NCBI RefSeq assembly: GCF_014651635.1
Contig: NZ_BMXG01000020.1
Location: forward strand, 16,608 to 80,607
DNA length: 64,000 nt
Source: Cerasicoccus arenae
GTDB taxonomy: Bacteria; Verrucomicrobiota; Verrucomicrobiia; Opitutales; Cerasicoccaceae
Direction of reading: 5' to 3'
A program made the translations under genes and the position numbers. Each line of letters opens with the position of its first letter. Position 1 is the first letter of the stretch. The notes below the pieces were generated by a model. That model ran no database searches and was not told the origin of the DNA. It saw only the letters and a program-made list of their open reading frames with translations. This document shows, one piece after another, positions 24,411 to 34,073 of the stretch.

Positions 24411-25952
24411 ATGTCTCAACAGACGCTCGCCGTTCTCGATTTTGGCTCCCAATACACTCAGGTGATCGCACGTCGCATCCGCGAATGCCAGGTTTACTCC
24501 CGGATTTATCCTTATTCGGTCACCGCGGCGCAGCTGAAGAAAGATGGTGTCTGTGGCATTATCCTTTCAGGTGGGCCTAGTAGCGTCTTGGCAAAAAATG
24601 CGCCATTGCCCGACAAGAAACTCTTCAAGCTAGGCGTACCTGTCTTGGGTATTTGCTACGGTGTACAATTGATGGGTAAGCTTCTGGGGGGGGAGGTTGC
24701 TCGCAGTGAGCGTCGCGAATATGGCCGAGGTGCCATGACGGTGAAGAAGAAAGGCGCTCTGCTTAAGGGCTTACCTAAAAAGCTTCAGGTTTGGAATTCC
24801 CACGGTGATAAGTTGACAAAAATCCCGGCAGGTTTTGAGGTCATTGCCTACACTGAAAACAGTGAAAACTCAGTTATTGCAGACGAAAAGCGCGGCTTTT
24901 ACGGCATCCAATTCCACCCCGAAGTACACCATAGCGAGCGTGGCGTGGAAATTCTGCAAAACTTCCTATTTGGTGTTTGTAAGTGCAAGGCCGATTGGAA
25001 AATGGCTAACTATATCGAGGAAGCAACACAGTTGATTCGAGATCAAGTGGGTAACAAACGTGTGATCCTTGGTCTTAGCGGTGGTGTGGATTCTTCTGTG
25101 GCTGCAGCGCTCATTCATCGAGCAATTGGAGACCAACTGACTTGCGTCTTCGTTGACAATGGTCTGCTACGTTTGAAAGAGCGTGAGCGCGTAGAACAAG
25201 TTTTCCGAGACCACTTCCATGTAGATTTGCGCGTGATCAAGGCGGGGAACCGTTTTTTGTCTGCGCTCAAGGGGGTTACCGATCCCGAGCGTAAGCGTAA
25301 GATCATCGGCAAGGTATTCATTGATGTCTTTGAGGATGCCGTGAAGAGTATCGGCGAAGTCGATTTTCTTGCTCAAGGAACGCTTTATCCAGACGTCATC
25401 GAGAGCGTTGCAATCGACGGCAACCCTGCGGCGCTCATCAAGAGCCATCACAATGTTGGTGGCTTGCCGAAGCGCATGCGTATGAAGCTGTTGGAGCCCC
25501 TCCGTGAACTCTTTAAGGACGAAGTCCGTCGCTTGGGTGAAGAACTAGGCTTGCCCAAGGAAATGATCTGGCGTCATCCTTTCCCAGGACCAGGTCTTGG
25601 TGTCCGCGTGATGGGAGAGATCAAGCGTAAGTATCTGACAATCCTCAAGCAGGCCGATGCTGTCTTGCTCGACGAAATGAAGCGCACCGGCCATTACGAG
25701 AAGGTTTGGCAGGCTTTTTGCGTTTTTCTGCCTGTGAAAACGGTGGGTGTCATGGGCGACGAACGTACCTATGACTATGTTGTTGCACTACGTATTGTAG
25801 AGAGCCAAGACGCGATGACAGCTGACTGGGCGCACATCCCGCACAACGTGCTTGGTGTCATCTCGAACCGCATTATTAATGAGGTCGAGGGCGTGAATCG
25901 CGTTGTGTTAGATATCAGCTCTAAGCCACCCAGCACGATCGAGTGGGAGTAA
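24411..25952 (+). CDS. guaA: GMP synthase (glutamine-hydrolysing)
   Basis: 513 residues. It converts XMP to GMP using glutamine and ATP, the last step of guanine nucleotide synthesis. The class I amidotransferase domain comes first: nucleophile Cys82 in [10 protein letters not shown] and the His/Glu pair in [11 protein letters not shown]. The ATP pyrophosphatase P-loop is [14 protein letters not shown], followed by the dimerisation domain with [15 protein letters not shown] and the C-terminal [10 protein letters not shown] Gly-Gly pair in [10 protein letters not shown] is encoded inside a run of eight G (24686-24693). Confidence 0.98.
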   Translation: MSQQTLAVLDFGSQYTQVIARRIRECQVYSRIYPYSVTAAQLKKDGVCGIILSGGPSSVLAKNAPLPDKKLFKLGVPVLGICYGVQLMGKLLGGEVARSERREYGRGAMTVKKKGALLKGLPKKLQVWNSHGDKLTKIPAGFEVIAYTENSENSVIADEKRGFYGIQFHPEVHHSERGVEILQNFLFGVCKCKADWKMANYIEEATQLIRDQVGNKRVILGLSGGVDSSVAAALIHRAIGDQLTCVFVDNGLLRLKERERVEQVFRDHFHVDLRVIKAGNRFLSALKGVTDPERKRKIIGKVFIDVFEDAVKSIGEVDFLAQGTLYPDVIESVAIDGNPAALIKSHHNVGGLPKRMRMKLLEPLRELFKDEVRRLGEELGLPKEMIWRHPFPGPGLGVRVMGEIKRKYLTILKQADAVLLDEMKRTGHYEKVWQAFCVFLPVKTVGVMGDERTYDYVVALRIVESQDAMTADWAHIPHNVLGVISNRIINEVEGVNRVVLDISSKPPSTIEWE

Positions 25953-26013
25953 TCTCCTGTCTAAGGGGGGGGCGGGGGCAGGATTATACGGAGCGATTGA
26001 GTTGGCCTGAGAG

Positions 26014-26385
26014 CTACTCTGATCCAATCTCAGTAAGGTGTTCTTCGCTCGACGATGTTTGCCACCAGACGGCTAGCCAAACGGTGGCTTGGGCAGGGGC
26101 GGTCCAGTCGACGCGGTGCCGTTGGTGGGCGGGGATGAAGCAATGATCGCCGGGGCATAGTTCGAGCTTTCGTGGTCCGTCGGTCTCGATAATTTCTAAG
26201 CGAGCAGCACCAGAGAGGAGTAATACCCACTCGTTTTCAGTCTGATCGTACCAGGTGTCGGGGGGGGAGTCTTGGCCAGTGGAAATGATTCGCTCGATAC
26301 GGATGCCATCTGCGCAGACGAGGTCTTGCATTAGCTCTTGGGGGAGGTCGGTCGGCAGATCAGACAGTAGATTTTGACAGTTCAC
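26014..26385 (-). CDS. Cupin-domain protein
   Basis: 123 residues from a GTG at 26385; the frame stays open upstream, but those residues overlap lptD and do not fit the family. The single conserved cupin barrel has ENEWVLLLSGAARLEI, then LCPGDHCFIPAHQRHRVDWT with the metal-binding His residues and TVWLAVWW at the end. Proteins of this type often appear as small single-domain cupins of unknown role in phosphate- or sugar-related contexts; none is evident here. It lies convergent to guaA and divergent from lptD with about 24 bp between starts. A run of eight C encodes its Pro pair. Confidence 0.8.
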   Translation of the reverse strand: MNCQNLLSDLPTDLPQELMQDLVCADGIRIERIISTGQDSPPDTWYDQTENEWVLLLSGAARLEIIETDGPRKLELCPGDHCFIPAHQRHRVDWTAPAQATVWLAVWWQTSSSEEHLTEIGSE

Positions 26386-26409
26386 GGGTGCTAACGAAGT
26401 CCTTTGACC

Positions 26410-28647
26410 ATGAAGTTGCAACAATTGCCTTGTGAAACGCGCTGCGCGTGCCCTATTTTGCCCCGCGTGCTGCATATACTGAGAGGGAAAAGCCCCCTGC
26501 TGTTGGGCGTGTTATTAATGAGCGGACTCTGGGCGCAATTGCCCGAGGTCGGCGTTGAGCTACCCCAATTGGAATCTGACGAGCAAGAATTTGACGCGGA
26601 CACGAATTCCCTCGTGGCCAAAGGTAATGCCGAGCTCAGCCACGGGAATATTTTGCTCAAAAGCGACGAGATCGTGTTTGAGCAAGATAGTAACACACTT
26701 AAGGCTCACAGTCAGGTGCAATTGACGCAGGAGGCCTTCCGCATCCTCAGCGACGATGCTAAGTACGATTACTTCCACCAGAGCTTTGAGGCAGGCAATT
26801 TTCGACTAGGACGTCAGCCGGTTTTTCTCGAAGGAAAGCACATCCAGGGGAACAACGACGAGATTGAGGTGCAGGACGGCACTATCTATTTTCAGGAGCC
26901 TGATGCATATGCCTTTAATATTCACGCTGATCAGTATTTAGTGAAGAATTCCGAGACGCTGGTAGTGGACGGTGCGACGTTCCGTATTGGCTCGTTTCCT
27001 TTTTTCTACCTGCCTCATTTCGAGCAGAGCTTGGAGGATGATGCGCCAATCTCGTACAAAGGTGATGCGGGTTTTCAGAACAATCTGGGTGGCTTTGTGC
27101 AAAATCAGGTGTTGGTCAGGCTTTATCCAGAAGTGAAGCTCGGTGCGAATCTGGACGGTTACACGAAACGAGGCTTCCTCGGTGGTCCGGTTGGCGAGTA
27201 TAATTGGTCTTGGGATGAGGGGCCAAATTACATGGCGGGCTCGATTGACACTGGTTTTATCTATGATTTGGGGTCCGTCAGCGATCGGGGGCTCAACTCT
27301 CTGGGGCAGCAGATCGGGCCGAATCGTAATTTCATTGAATGGCGTCATCTCGGTGAAATCGACGGCAAGATTGATCTTGTCAGTTCTTTAAGCTGGTGGA
27401 GTGATTCTGAGGTGACGCGGGATTTTCGCCCAGGTCTTTTCTATGATAATCAAGTGCCGGACAGTTTCGCGTCTGCCTCGTTCAGAGGGGACATTTATGT
27501 GTTTTCTGCGTTTCTGCGCTATGAGCCGAACGACTGGGAGCTTGTGGCTCAGCGGCTGCCCGAAGTCAGCTTTAACCTCCAGCCCTCGGAAATTTTCGAA
27601 ACAGGGGTTTACCAGCGCTTTTCAGCGGATTTTGTGCTGCTTAAAGAAAAATCACCGACCGGTCTCTTTAAAGAAGCGGAGTCGAATCGCCTCAATGTGT
27701 ATTATGGTTGGTCCCGCCCCACAAAAATTACTGATTGGATGACTGCGACGCCGGTCGTTGGCGGTATGGTTACCAACTATTGGGACGCCTACTACCGAGA
27801 CGGTCCCTATACACGCGTGCTTGGCGAAGTAGGCATGGACTTGGAGCTGCTCGCAACGGGTGTTTGGGATGTGAAGGACGAGTTTTGGGACATTGACGGT
27901 CTACGCCACATCTTCCGTCCAGTGGTGCAATATCGCTACATTCCGGCGGCTCAATCGGGTAACACCATCATTCCTCCGATTGATGTAAGGGCACCGTTCC
28001 AGACATACATGGAACCTATCGGGCTAGCGAATAAGCGTAACATCGACGATCTCTATGCAGAGAACACACTGCGGTACGGGATCGAAAACACCCTGCAGAC
28101 CCGAGCCAAGGGCTATGGCTCTTATGATATGGCGGAGTTCAATATCTACCATGAGTTACATTTCGACGAACGCCCAGACGAGTTAATCATCAATCCACCG
28201 TACCGTCCATTCTATCGGAAGGGACAGCGATTCGCTTCGGATATTTTTACGGAGTTTACGGTGCGTCCAGCCTACTGGCTGAGCGGATCCGTGTTTGTCC
28301 GCGTTGACCCGAATACGCCGACAATCAGTGAGGTTAGCTCCCGCACTCGGATTGTTGACGGCGAGGAATGGTCCATTTATTGCGGTAACAACTTGGTGCG
28401 TGATGTGCCCGGCGCGAACATCAACCAGTACATCGTGGGGGGGGACTATCGGATCAATGAACGTAATTTCCTGCGGGCTGAATGGCGTATCGATGCTGAG
28501 CTGGGCGAACTTGTGGAGCAGTATTACAGCTGGCAAACACGCTTCGCTAATTCTTGGGACATCGAATTGCAGCTTGGGTATCTTCAAGGCGCGACACGAG
28601 AAGATGGGATTCAGGCCAAAGTCCGTGTTCGTTTGCTGACGTTTTAG
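26410..28647 (+). CDS. lptD: LPS-assembly protein LptD (OstA-like) outer membrane barrel
   Basis: 745 residues from the ATG at 26410 (MKLQQLPCETRC); a TTG six bases upstream is also open. LptD with LptE inserts lipopolysaccharide into the outer leaflet. Residues about 30-45 look like a signal peptide core (LLLGVLLMSGLWAQ), preceded by a longer than usual N-region. An OstA/LptA-like periplasmic domain follows (DADTNSLVAKGNAELSHGNILLKSDEI), then a large region of amphipathic strands rich in Tyr and Trp to the end, fitting the C-terminal barrel. The last residue is Phe, usual for outer membrane barrels. The disulphide cysteines of E. coli LptD were not located. Confidence 0.85.
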   Translation: MKLQQLPCETRCACPILPRVLHILRGKSPLLLGVLLMSGLWAQLPEVGVELPQLESDEQEFDADTNSLVAKGNAELSHGNILLKSDEIVFEQDSNTLKAHSQVQLTQEAFRILSDDAKYDYFHQSFEAGNFRLGRQPVFLEGKHIQGNNDEIEVQDGTIYFQEPDAYAFNIHADQYLVKNSETLVVDGATFRIGSFPFFYLPHFEQSLEDDAPISYKGDAGFQNNLGGFVQNQVLVRLYPEVKLGANLDGYTKRGFLGGPVGEYNWSWDEGPNYMAGSIDTGFIYDLGSVSDRGLNSLGQQIGPNRNFIEWRHLGEIDGKIDLVSSLSWWSDSEVTRDFRPGLFYDNQVPDSFASASFRGDIYVFSAFLRYEPNDWELVAQRLPEVSFNLQPSEIFETGVYQRFSADFVLLKEKSPTGLFKEAESNRLNVYYGWSRPTKITDWMTATPVVGGMVTNYWDAYYRDGPYTRVLGEVGMDLELLATGVWDVKDEFWDIDGLRHIFRPVVQYRYIPAAQSGNTIIPPIDVRAPFQTYMEPIGLANKRNIDDLYAENTLRYGIENTLQTRAKGYGSYDMAEFNIYHELHFDERPDELIINPPYRPFYRKGQRFASDIFTEFTVRPAYWLSGSVFVRVDPNTPTISEVSSRTRIVDGEEWSIYCGNNLVRDVPGANINQYIVGGDYRINERNFLRAEWRIDAELGELVEQYYSWQTRFANSWDIELQLGYLQGATREDGIQAKVRVRLLTF

Positions 28648-28722
28648 TTTTTGGTTCCCAGTAGGGAAATAGGCTCGACATCTCTACGGGTTTTACCTTA
28701 GATTGGTAAAATACTCGTTTAG

Positions 28723-29193
28723 ATGACAGCCATGAAGACTATACACCATTATCCGCGCCGCGGTTTTACGCTTTTAGAAATCATGGTGGTGGTGATTATC
28801 ATTGGCGTGATGCTGGCAATGGCGATTCCTGGCTTCAAAGCTGTGCGTGAGCGCACTCGGGTATCTGCGTTTTTAAATGACTTTCGTGCGGTGAAAGAAG
28901 CAATTAACCGCTATAATCTTGCTGAAGGGGTCTATCCGATCGGTACTGGCAGTGGGCCGCCCGCTGATTTTTTTGAGTATATTCGTGCTGACGTCATTAC
29001 CTCTACAACAGTCATTGGTGGAAATTGGTCGGTTGATGCGAGTAGCTACACGTTTGCCATTGGTGTCGATGGATACGAAGTCGACGATGAGCTCCTTACG
29101 CAGATCGACAGTGGCGTGGATGATGGCAACTTGACCACTGGAAATATGATTAAGACCGGTGGCTCTCAGTTCATGTATATCATTGAGGAATAA
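28723..29193 (+). CDS. Type II secretion/type IV pilus pseudopilin-like protein
   Basis: 156 residues. The N-terminus holds a prepilin peptidase site: RRG followed by FTLLEIMVVVIIIGVMLAMAIPG, with cleavage expected after the Gly and a conserved Glu5 in the mature protein. The hydrophobic helix is followed by a soluble domain with FLNDFRAVKEAINRYNLAEGVYP, as in GspG/GspH-like pseudopilins. The remainder is unlike the calcium-binding end of GspG. The ATG at 28732 is an equally good start. It lies alone between lptD and scpA, so it may serve a pseudopilus encoded elsewhere. Confidence 0.85.
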   Translation: MTAMKTIHHYPRRGFTLLEIMVVVIIIGVMLAMAIPGFKAVRERTRVSAFLNDFRAVKEAINRYNLAEGVYPIGTGSGPPADFFEYIRADVITSTTVIGGNWSVDASSYTFAIGVDGYEVDDELLTQIDSGVDDGNLTTGNMIKTGGSQFMYIIEE

Positions 29194-29244
29194 GCGTGTT
29201 GCTTTCCCATTGATCTCAGGACGGGTTTTCGCTCCACTTGCCGC

Positions 29245-30159
29245 GTGTCCGACATTAGCGCCCAAGTTCAAGATGACGCCCTAGCCCCGAATCAGGAATT
29301 ATCCATACGCCTGCCTGCATTTGAGGGGCCTCTGGACCTGCTCCTGTTCCTGATTCGCAAGAACGAAATCGATATCTACGATATCCCGATTGAGCGGGTG
29401 ACCCGACAATACCTTGACGTGCTGCATTCCATGGAGCAGCTCAACCTGGAGGTTGCGGGAGATTTCTTCGTGATGGCGGCGACGCTTATGTATATCAAGA
29501 GTCGGATGCTTCTGCCCACCAATGAACAGGTGAAGCAGGCGGCTGAAGAAGAGGAGGAGTCCGATCCTCGCTGGGAACTCGTCCAGCAGCTCTTGGAGTA
29601 TAAGAAGTTCAAGGAGGCCGCTTACCAACTGCAGGACCTTGTGGAGACCCAACAGGACCTAATACCACGCATCTATCGCGAGTCTTCGGATCAGAAGGAG
29701 GCACGTCCGCTCAAGCCTACGGACAAAATCGAAATCTGGAACGGCTTCAATATGGTCCTTCGTCGTTTGGCAGAGGGCATGCGTAGCGGGGAAATCAATG
29801 ATGAGCAGGTTTCGGTGGCGGACCGCATGGAATACATTTTGGAGATACTGGAAACACGTGATGACTTCCATTTCACCGAGTTATTTGAGGACAAGGCCTA
29901 TGGCATGAATTTGCTGGTCTCTACTTTTTTGGCCGTGTTGGAGTTATCCCGCCTGAAAAAGCTCTTCGTGATTCAGGACGATACCTACGGCGACATCCGT
30001 TGCGAAAAGCGCATCATGACTCCAGAGGATGCTGAGGTCTTTGAGGAAGATGAGCCGGAAGAACCAGAGATTACCAATGCAGTGGCCACTGAAACTTCAG
30101 CAGTGGACGAATCAGTCGAAAAAAAATCAGCCGACGAAGATTTCTCGGATGAGAAATAG
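29245..30159 (+). CDS. scpA: Segregation and condensation protein A
   Basis: 304 residues from a GTG start. ScpA is the kleisin that bridges SMC and ScpB in chromosome condensation. The N-terminal signature is clear: IRLPAFEGPLDLLLFLIRKNEIDIYDIPIERVTRQYLDVL (read in parts), with EVAGDFFVMAATLMYIKSRMLLP following. The C-terminal winged helix has FLAVLELSRLKKLFVIQDDTYGDI. The last 40 residues form an acidic tail (EEDEPEEPEITNAV and on) longer than usual. scpB is not adjacent. Confidence 0.95.
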   Translation: MSDISAQVQDDALAPNQELSIRLPAFEGPLDLLLFLIRKNEIDIYDIPIERVTRQYLDVLHSMEQLNLEVAGDFFVMAATLMYIKSRMLLPTNEQVKQAAEEEEESDPRWELVQQLLEYKKFKEAAYQLQDLVETQQDLIPRIYRESSDQKEARPLKPTDKIEIWNGFNMVLRRLAEGMRSGEINDEQVSVADRMEYILEILETRDDFHFTELFEDKAYGMNLLVSTFLAVLELSRLKKLFVIQDDTYGDIRCEKRIMTPEDAEVFEEDEPEEPEITNAVATETSAVDESVEKKSADEDFSDEK

Positions 30160-30205
30160 CTTCGGCGGCTGAATTGAAAACTTATCGTAGACGGCGCTAC
30201 GTCGG

Positions 30206-32047
30206 TTAAGCGTTCTTTGCGCGCTTTGTAATGCGGCGGCGCTCTTCGGAATCGAGGATGCGCTTGCGTAAACGTAGGAACTTCGGAGTGGCTTCAACTA
30301 GCTCATCGGCAGCGATGTATTCGATCGCGCGCTCAAGTGAGAACTTGATCGGTGGTGCGAGCTGGACGTTGTCATCTTTACCCGCAGAGCGCATGTTATC
30401 GAGCTGCTTGGCTTTGCAAGGATTGACTGGTAGGTCTTCCTTGCGTGGGCATTCGCCGATGATCTGACCGTTATAGACATCTTCACCTGGTGCTACGAAC
30501 AACTTGCCACGTGCTTGGATGAGGTTCAGCGAGAAGCCCATGCTCTTGCCCGTTGCGACCGAGCACAAGGTCCCCGTGTTGCGGGTGGTGATTTCACCGC
30601 CCTTGGGACGATATTCCAGGAACATGTGTGAGCATACGCCATGGCCGCTGGTCAGCGTTACTAAATCGCTCTCGAAGCCAATCAATCCACGGGTGGAAAT
30701 GCTTGCCTCGATGGTGACGCCGGCATGGTGGTGTTCCATGTTGGTAATCTGAGCCTTTCGGTTGGAAAGGTTTTCCATGACCGAACCCAGCATGTCTTCG
30801 GGCACTTCAACCCAGACTTGCTCAAATGGCTCACAGGTAGTGCCATCGATTTCCTTATAGAGAACAGTAGGTCGGGACACCATGACTTCATAGCCTTCAC
30901 GGCGCATAGTTTCCACAAGCACTGCAATCTGCATGGCACCGCGGGCATTGACCAAGAAACGGGTGCCATCGCTGGTGTCAGCGACTTTGATCGAAATATT
31001 GGACTTCGTTTCGTGGATGAGGCGTTCGCGGACTTGGCGTGATGTGACCTTCTTGCCGTCCTTGCCAGCCAGAGGACCGTCGTTGACATGGAATTCCATC
31101 TGCACGGTGGCTGGATCGATCTCCATGAAGGGAAGGGCTTCAGACTCTTTGTCGGCTGCAAGCGTATCGCCAATATCAATTTCGTCAAAGCCCGCGATGC
31201 CGACGATGTCGCCAGCACTGGTTTCATCAACAGGCATTACGCCCAATCCGGTGAAACGAATCAGCTTTGTGATTTTTACCCGCTCGACCTTGCCGTCCTT
31301 GCGCAGGGCGAAGATGGTGTCACCACTGGCGACCTTGCCTGAAAGGATACGGCCAATCGCGAGGCGACCCACAAAGTCATCCCAATCAATGTTGGATACC
31401 AACATGCGGAATTCACCGGCTTCGACGGTGGGGGGGGGGACATGCTCAACGATCGCCTCGAAGAGGGCGTCCATGTTTTCGCGAGGGCCATTGGCTTCAC
31501 GATCCGCCCAGCCGTTTTTGGCAGAGGCGTAAAGGAAAGGGGCGTTGAATTGGTCTTCGGAGGCCTCAAGGTCGAGGAACAGCTCCAGCACCTTGTCGTG
31601 GACCCAGTCTGGGCGGGCGGTGTCACGGTCGACCTTATTAATGACGCACACGGTCTTGAGGCCATGGCCAAGGGCTTTGCGGAGCACCCAGCGGGTCTGT
31701 GCCTGCGGGCCGCCCACGGCGTCTGTTAGCAGGAGCACGCCGTCCACCATTTTCATCACGCGCTCCACTTCAGCACCAAAGTCAGCGTGGCCAGGGGTGT
31801 CGACGATATTGATTGTATAGCCTTTCCACTGGATGGCAGTGTTTTTGGCTTTGATCGTAATGCCCTTTTCACGTTCGAGGTCCATGCTGTCCATGGCACG
31901 GACTTGAACTTCCTGGTTATCCCGATAGGTTCCGGATTGTTGCAGCAAGCAGTCCACCAAGGTGGTCTTCCCGTGGTCAACGTGGGCAATAATTGCAATG
32001 TTGCGGATCTTCTCCGCAGTGCGAATGGGTTCGGCTAGCGCGCTCAT
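30206..32047 (-). CDS. typA: GTP-binding protein TypA/BipA
   Basis: 613 residues. A ribosome-associated translational GTPase required at low temperature and under stress. G-domain motifs: [46 protein letters not shown] and CVINKVDRDTARPD. The C-terminal domain specific to BipA shows TRGLIGFESDLVTLTSGHGV and EDVYNGQIIGECPRKEDLPVNP. Pro-Pro-Pro in EHVPPPTVEAG is encoded in a run of ten C (31430-31439 on the plus strand as G). It is convergent with scpA. Confidence 0.98.
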   Translation of the reverse strand: MSALAEPIRTAEKIRNIAIIAHVDHGKTTLVDCLLQQSGTYRDNQEVQVRAMDSMDLEREKGITIKAKNTAIQWKGYTINIVDTPGHADFGAEVERVMKMVDGVLLLTDAVGGPQAQTRWVLRKALGHGLKTVCVINKVDRDTARPDWVHDKVLELFLDLEASEDQFNAPFLYASAKNGWADREANGPRENMDALFEAIVEHVPPPTVEAGEFRMLVSNIDWDDFVGRLAIGRILSGKVASGDTIFALRKDGKVERVKITKLIRFTGLGVMPVDETSAGDIVGIAGFDEIDIGDTLAADKESEALPFMEIDPATVQMEFHVNDGPLAGKDGKKVTSRQVRERLIHETKSNISIKVADTSDGTRFLVNARGAMQIAVLVETMRREGYEVMVSRPTVLYKEIDGTTCEPFEQVWVEVPEDMLGSVMENLSNRKAQITNMEHHHAGVTIEASISTRGLIGFESDLVTLTSGHGVCSHMFLEYRPKGGEITTRNTGTLCSVATGKSMGFSLNLIQARGKLFVAPGEDVYNGQIIGECPRKEDLPVNPCKAKQLDNMRSAGKDDNVQLAPPIKFSLERAIEYIAADELVEATPKFLRLRKRILDSEERRRITKRAKNA

Positions 32048-32098
32048 AAGAAATTAAAAAGCGCGGACGCTGACAAAGTTTTTCCTAATAAGCGAGGC

Positions 32099-32257
32099 TC
32101 ATTTTTGATTTAACACCCAAAATGCGTGAATTACGCCTCCGATCCAAAAAAAGAAACAGCAGATAATGTTGATGAGTAGGTCCAGACCGACTCCCTTTTT
32201 AATGGCCACTGCCACAGGCGGAAGAAAAATGCATAGTAGAATTTCAACAAGGCTCAT
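32099..32257 (-). CDS. PMP3/YqaE-family small membrane protein
   Basis: 52 residues from the ATG at 32257; a longer open frame upstream does not fit the family. The sequence MSLVEILLCIFLPPVAVAI, KKGVGLDLLINIICC and IGGVIHAFWVL is the classical two-helix PMP3 (UPF0057) pattern, a proteolipid linked to membrane potential and salt or cold stress in other organisms. The gene is downstream of the tRNA-Phe promoter region on the opposite strand, divergently arranged. Confidence 0.9.
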   Translation of the reverse strand: MSLVEILLCIFLPPVAVAIKKGVGLDLLINIICCFFFWIGGVIHAFWVLNQK

Positions 32258-32324
32258 GCACTCAAAATAGCACGCAAGAGACCAATGTCTACCCCTACTA
32301 TAAAAATTAATTTTAAAATTCGCC

Positions 32325-32352
32325 TTGACCACACTTCACGAAGTGCAATTAT
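32325..32352 (+). promoter_or_regulatory. Promoter of the tRNA-Phe gene with palindrome in the spacer
   Basis: TTGACC (32325-32330) and AATTAT (32347-32352) are 16 bp apart. The spacer contains CACTTC-AC-GAAGTG (32332-32345), a perfect 12-base palindrome with a two-base centre. Transcription would begin about 10 bp before the tRNA. Confidence 0.5.
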
Positions 32353-32369
32353 CCCCGTTTTTCCAGATT

Positions 32370-32445
<76 letters not shown>

Positions 32446-32450
32446 TTTAT

Positions 32451-32485
32451 AAATCCCGCTAAGTCAAAAACTTAGCGGGATTTTT
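32451..32485 (+). terminator. Intrinsic terminator after tRNA-Phe
   Basis: AAATCCCGCTAAGT (32451-32464) and ACTTAGCGGGATTT (32470-32483) form a perfect 14-pair stem with loop CAAAA, followed by TTTTT. It begins six bases after the tRNA CCA end. Confidence 0.9.
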
Positions 32486-32656
32486 AATGAGTGAATCAGA
32501 GTCTATGAAAGCCGCGTGTACTTTGTGTTGAAGATTCCAGCGTTTAGCCCATTCATGATAATTAGGCAGTTAGTGTCTTTTTCAGGCAAACTTGATCTTC
32601 TTAGGGGATGACTCGTTCTCGTTAACTCTTGCCCGGAGCGGATATGGAGCCGAGTC

Positions 32657-32688
32657 ACAAAAAAGCCCGGCGCTAATGGCCGGGCTTT
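32657..32688 (-). terminator. Intrinsic terminator of mdh
   Basis: AAAGCCCGGC (32662-32671) and GCCGGGCTTT (32679-32688) form a ten-pair stem with loop GCTAATG. On the minus strand, the one carrying mdh, the stem is followed by a TTTTTTGTG run. It lies 26 bp after the mdh stop codon. Confidence 0.85.
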
Positions 32689-32714
32689 GACAATGCGTGG
32701 TGTGAAAACGGAGC

Positions 32715-33698
32715 TTACAGGGCCGCAAGAGCCATTTCTCGCTCGTCGAGGAGCTCTTGGTTGGACTTGGCGATCTGTTCCTTGGCGTAGTCGGTGAGCT
32801 GGACGCCCTTGACCACTTCCCACTTCTCGCCGTCACTCTTGATCGGTAGCGAAGTGATGATACCTTCTGGCACGCCATATTCGCCGCTGGAGAGCACGCA
32901 GACGCTGTGGAATTCGCTAGGGGCGGTTTTGGTAGTCAAGCTGACGACGGTGTCAACTACGGCGTTTGCAGCGGATGCGGCCGATGACGCGCCACGAGCA
33001 GCGATGATCTCAGCGCCACGCTTGCCAACCTTGGGGACGAATGTGTCCTTGAGCCATGTTTCGTCGCCAATGACGTCCAACGCGGGCTTGCCACTGATCT
33101 TGGCGTTGTAGAAATCCGGGAACATGGTCGGTGAGTGGTTGCCCCACACGCAGAGGTTGGCGATGTCTTTGACTGGCACGCTAGCCTTTTGAGCGAGTTG
33201 GGTCTTGGCGCGATTTTCGTCCAGACGCGTCATTGCAAACCAGCGCTCAGCAGGGATTTTTGGCGCGTGCTTCTGAGCGATGAGGCAATTGGTATTGCAG
33301 GGGTTACCTACAACGAGGATGCGGACGTCGGCTGCTGCGTTATCATTGATTGCTTTGCCTTGGCCAACGAAGATTTTGCCATTGATCCCAAGTAGGTCGG
33401 CGCGCTCCATGCCTTGCTTACGTGGCACTGAGCCAACGAGTAGCGCCCAGTTGACGTCTTTGAAGCCGACGTTCAGATCACTGGTCTGGACGATCTCAGT
33501 GAGCAGCGGGAAAGCGCAGTCGTCCAGTTCCATGGCGACGCCGCGGAGGGCGTTCATGCCGGGTTCAATTTCAATGAGGTTCAGCGCAACGGGCTGATCA
33601 GGGCCAAACATTTGGCCTGAAGCGATGCGGAACAGTAGGGCGTAGCCGATGTTGCCGGCTGCACCAGTGATGGCGACACGGATGGGTTTCTTGCTCAT
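32715..33698 (-). CDS. mdh: Malate dehydrogenase, cytosolic group-2 type
   Basis: 327 residues from the ATG at 33698 ([23 protein letters not shown]); the open frame extends 16 codons upstream without family similarity. It interconverts malate and oxaloacetate with NAD(H) in the TCA cycle. NAD-binding motif [18 protein letters not shown] and the group-2 pattern [19 protein letters not shown] are present; the active site has LDENRA with Arg and [12 protein letters not shown] with the catalytic His. Group-2 enzymes are close to the eukaryotic cytosolic form. A terminator follows. Confidence 0.97.
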   Translation of the reverse strand: MSKKPIRVAITGAAGNIGYALLFRIASGQMFGPDQPVALNLIEIEPGMNALRGVAMELDDCAFPLLTEIVQTSDLNVGFKDVNWALLVGSVPRKQGMERADLLGINGKIFVGQGKAINDNAAADVRILVVGNPCNTNCLIAQKHAPKIPAERWFAMTRLDENRAKTQLAQKASVPVKDIANLCVWGNHSPTMFPDFYNAKISGKPALDVIGDETWLKDTFVPKVGKRGAEIIAARGASSAASAANAVVDTVVSLTTKTAPSEFHSVCVLSSGEYGVPEGIITSLPIKSDGEKWEVVKGVQLTDYAKEQIAKSNQELLDEREMALAAL

Positions 33699-33778
33699 GC
33701 TTTGATTGCGATAAGGGTTTGTTTTATACAGGACGTAAGCGCTCATGGCCGGGGGGACTTGTTGAGAGATTTTGGACG

Positions 33779-33808
33779 AATATGAGAGATTTCTTTCGCA
33801 TTTGTCAA
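33779..33808 (-). promoter_or_regulatory. Candidate promoter of mdh
   Basis: On the minus strand TTGACA (33803-33808) is followed after 18 bp by CATATT (33779-33784). It lies about 80 bp upstream of the mdh ATG. The -35 is perfect; the -10 matches four of six bases. Confidence 0.4.
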
Positions 33809-34073
33809 CTGCCCTCCGACTTGAAGTTCTGATTAATGCTGCTTATTGCTGAGGGGGCAAAGCAGAATCGCTGATGTTTGGCGGTTTATTAGGCTGCCTG
33901 TCATGGCGTGCAAGCGATTGTTCTAGCAAATGAACTACGGCTTGATTAATCACTCTGGTGGATTTTTATCGGAGCCATGGCAGACGCCTGCTCCACCGGT
34001 GGTGCAACGAGCTTGTGGCGGAACCCATTCGGCGGTTGCCTTGTCGCAAGCAAATCTGCCAGATTAAATTCCT
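33809..34073. other. Rest of the mdh to coiled-coil gene intergenic region
   Basis: The whole gap from the mdh start (33698) to 34074 is 375 bp. Apart from the mdh promoter candidate I see no gene, tRNA or strong hairpin. Promoter elements for the downstream gene were not clear. Confidence 0.4.

Noticed and set aside
32503..32823. Open frames on the minus strand between tRNA-Phe and mdh
   Set aside because: They overlap the mdh terminator and the end of mdh in another frame and have no family resemblance.
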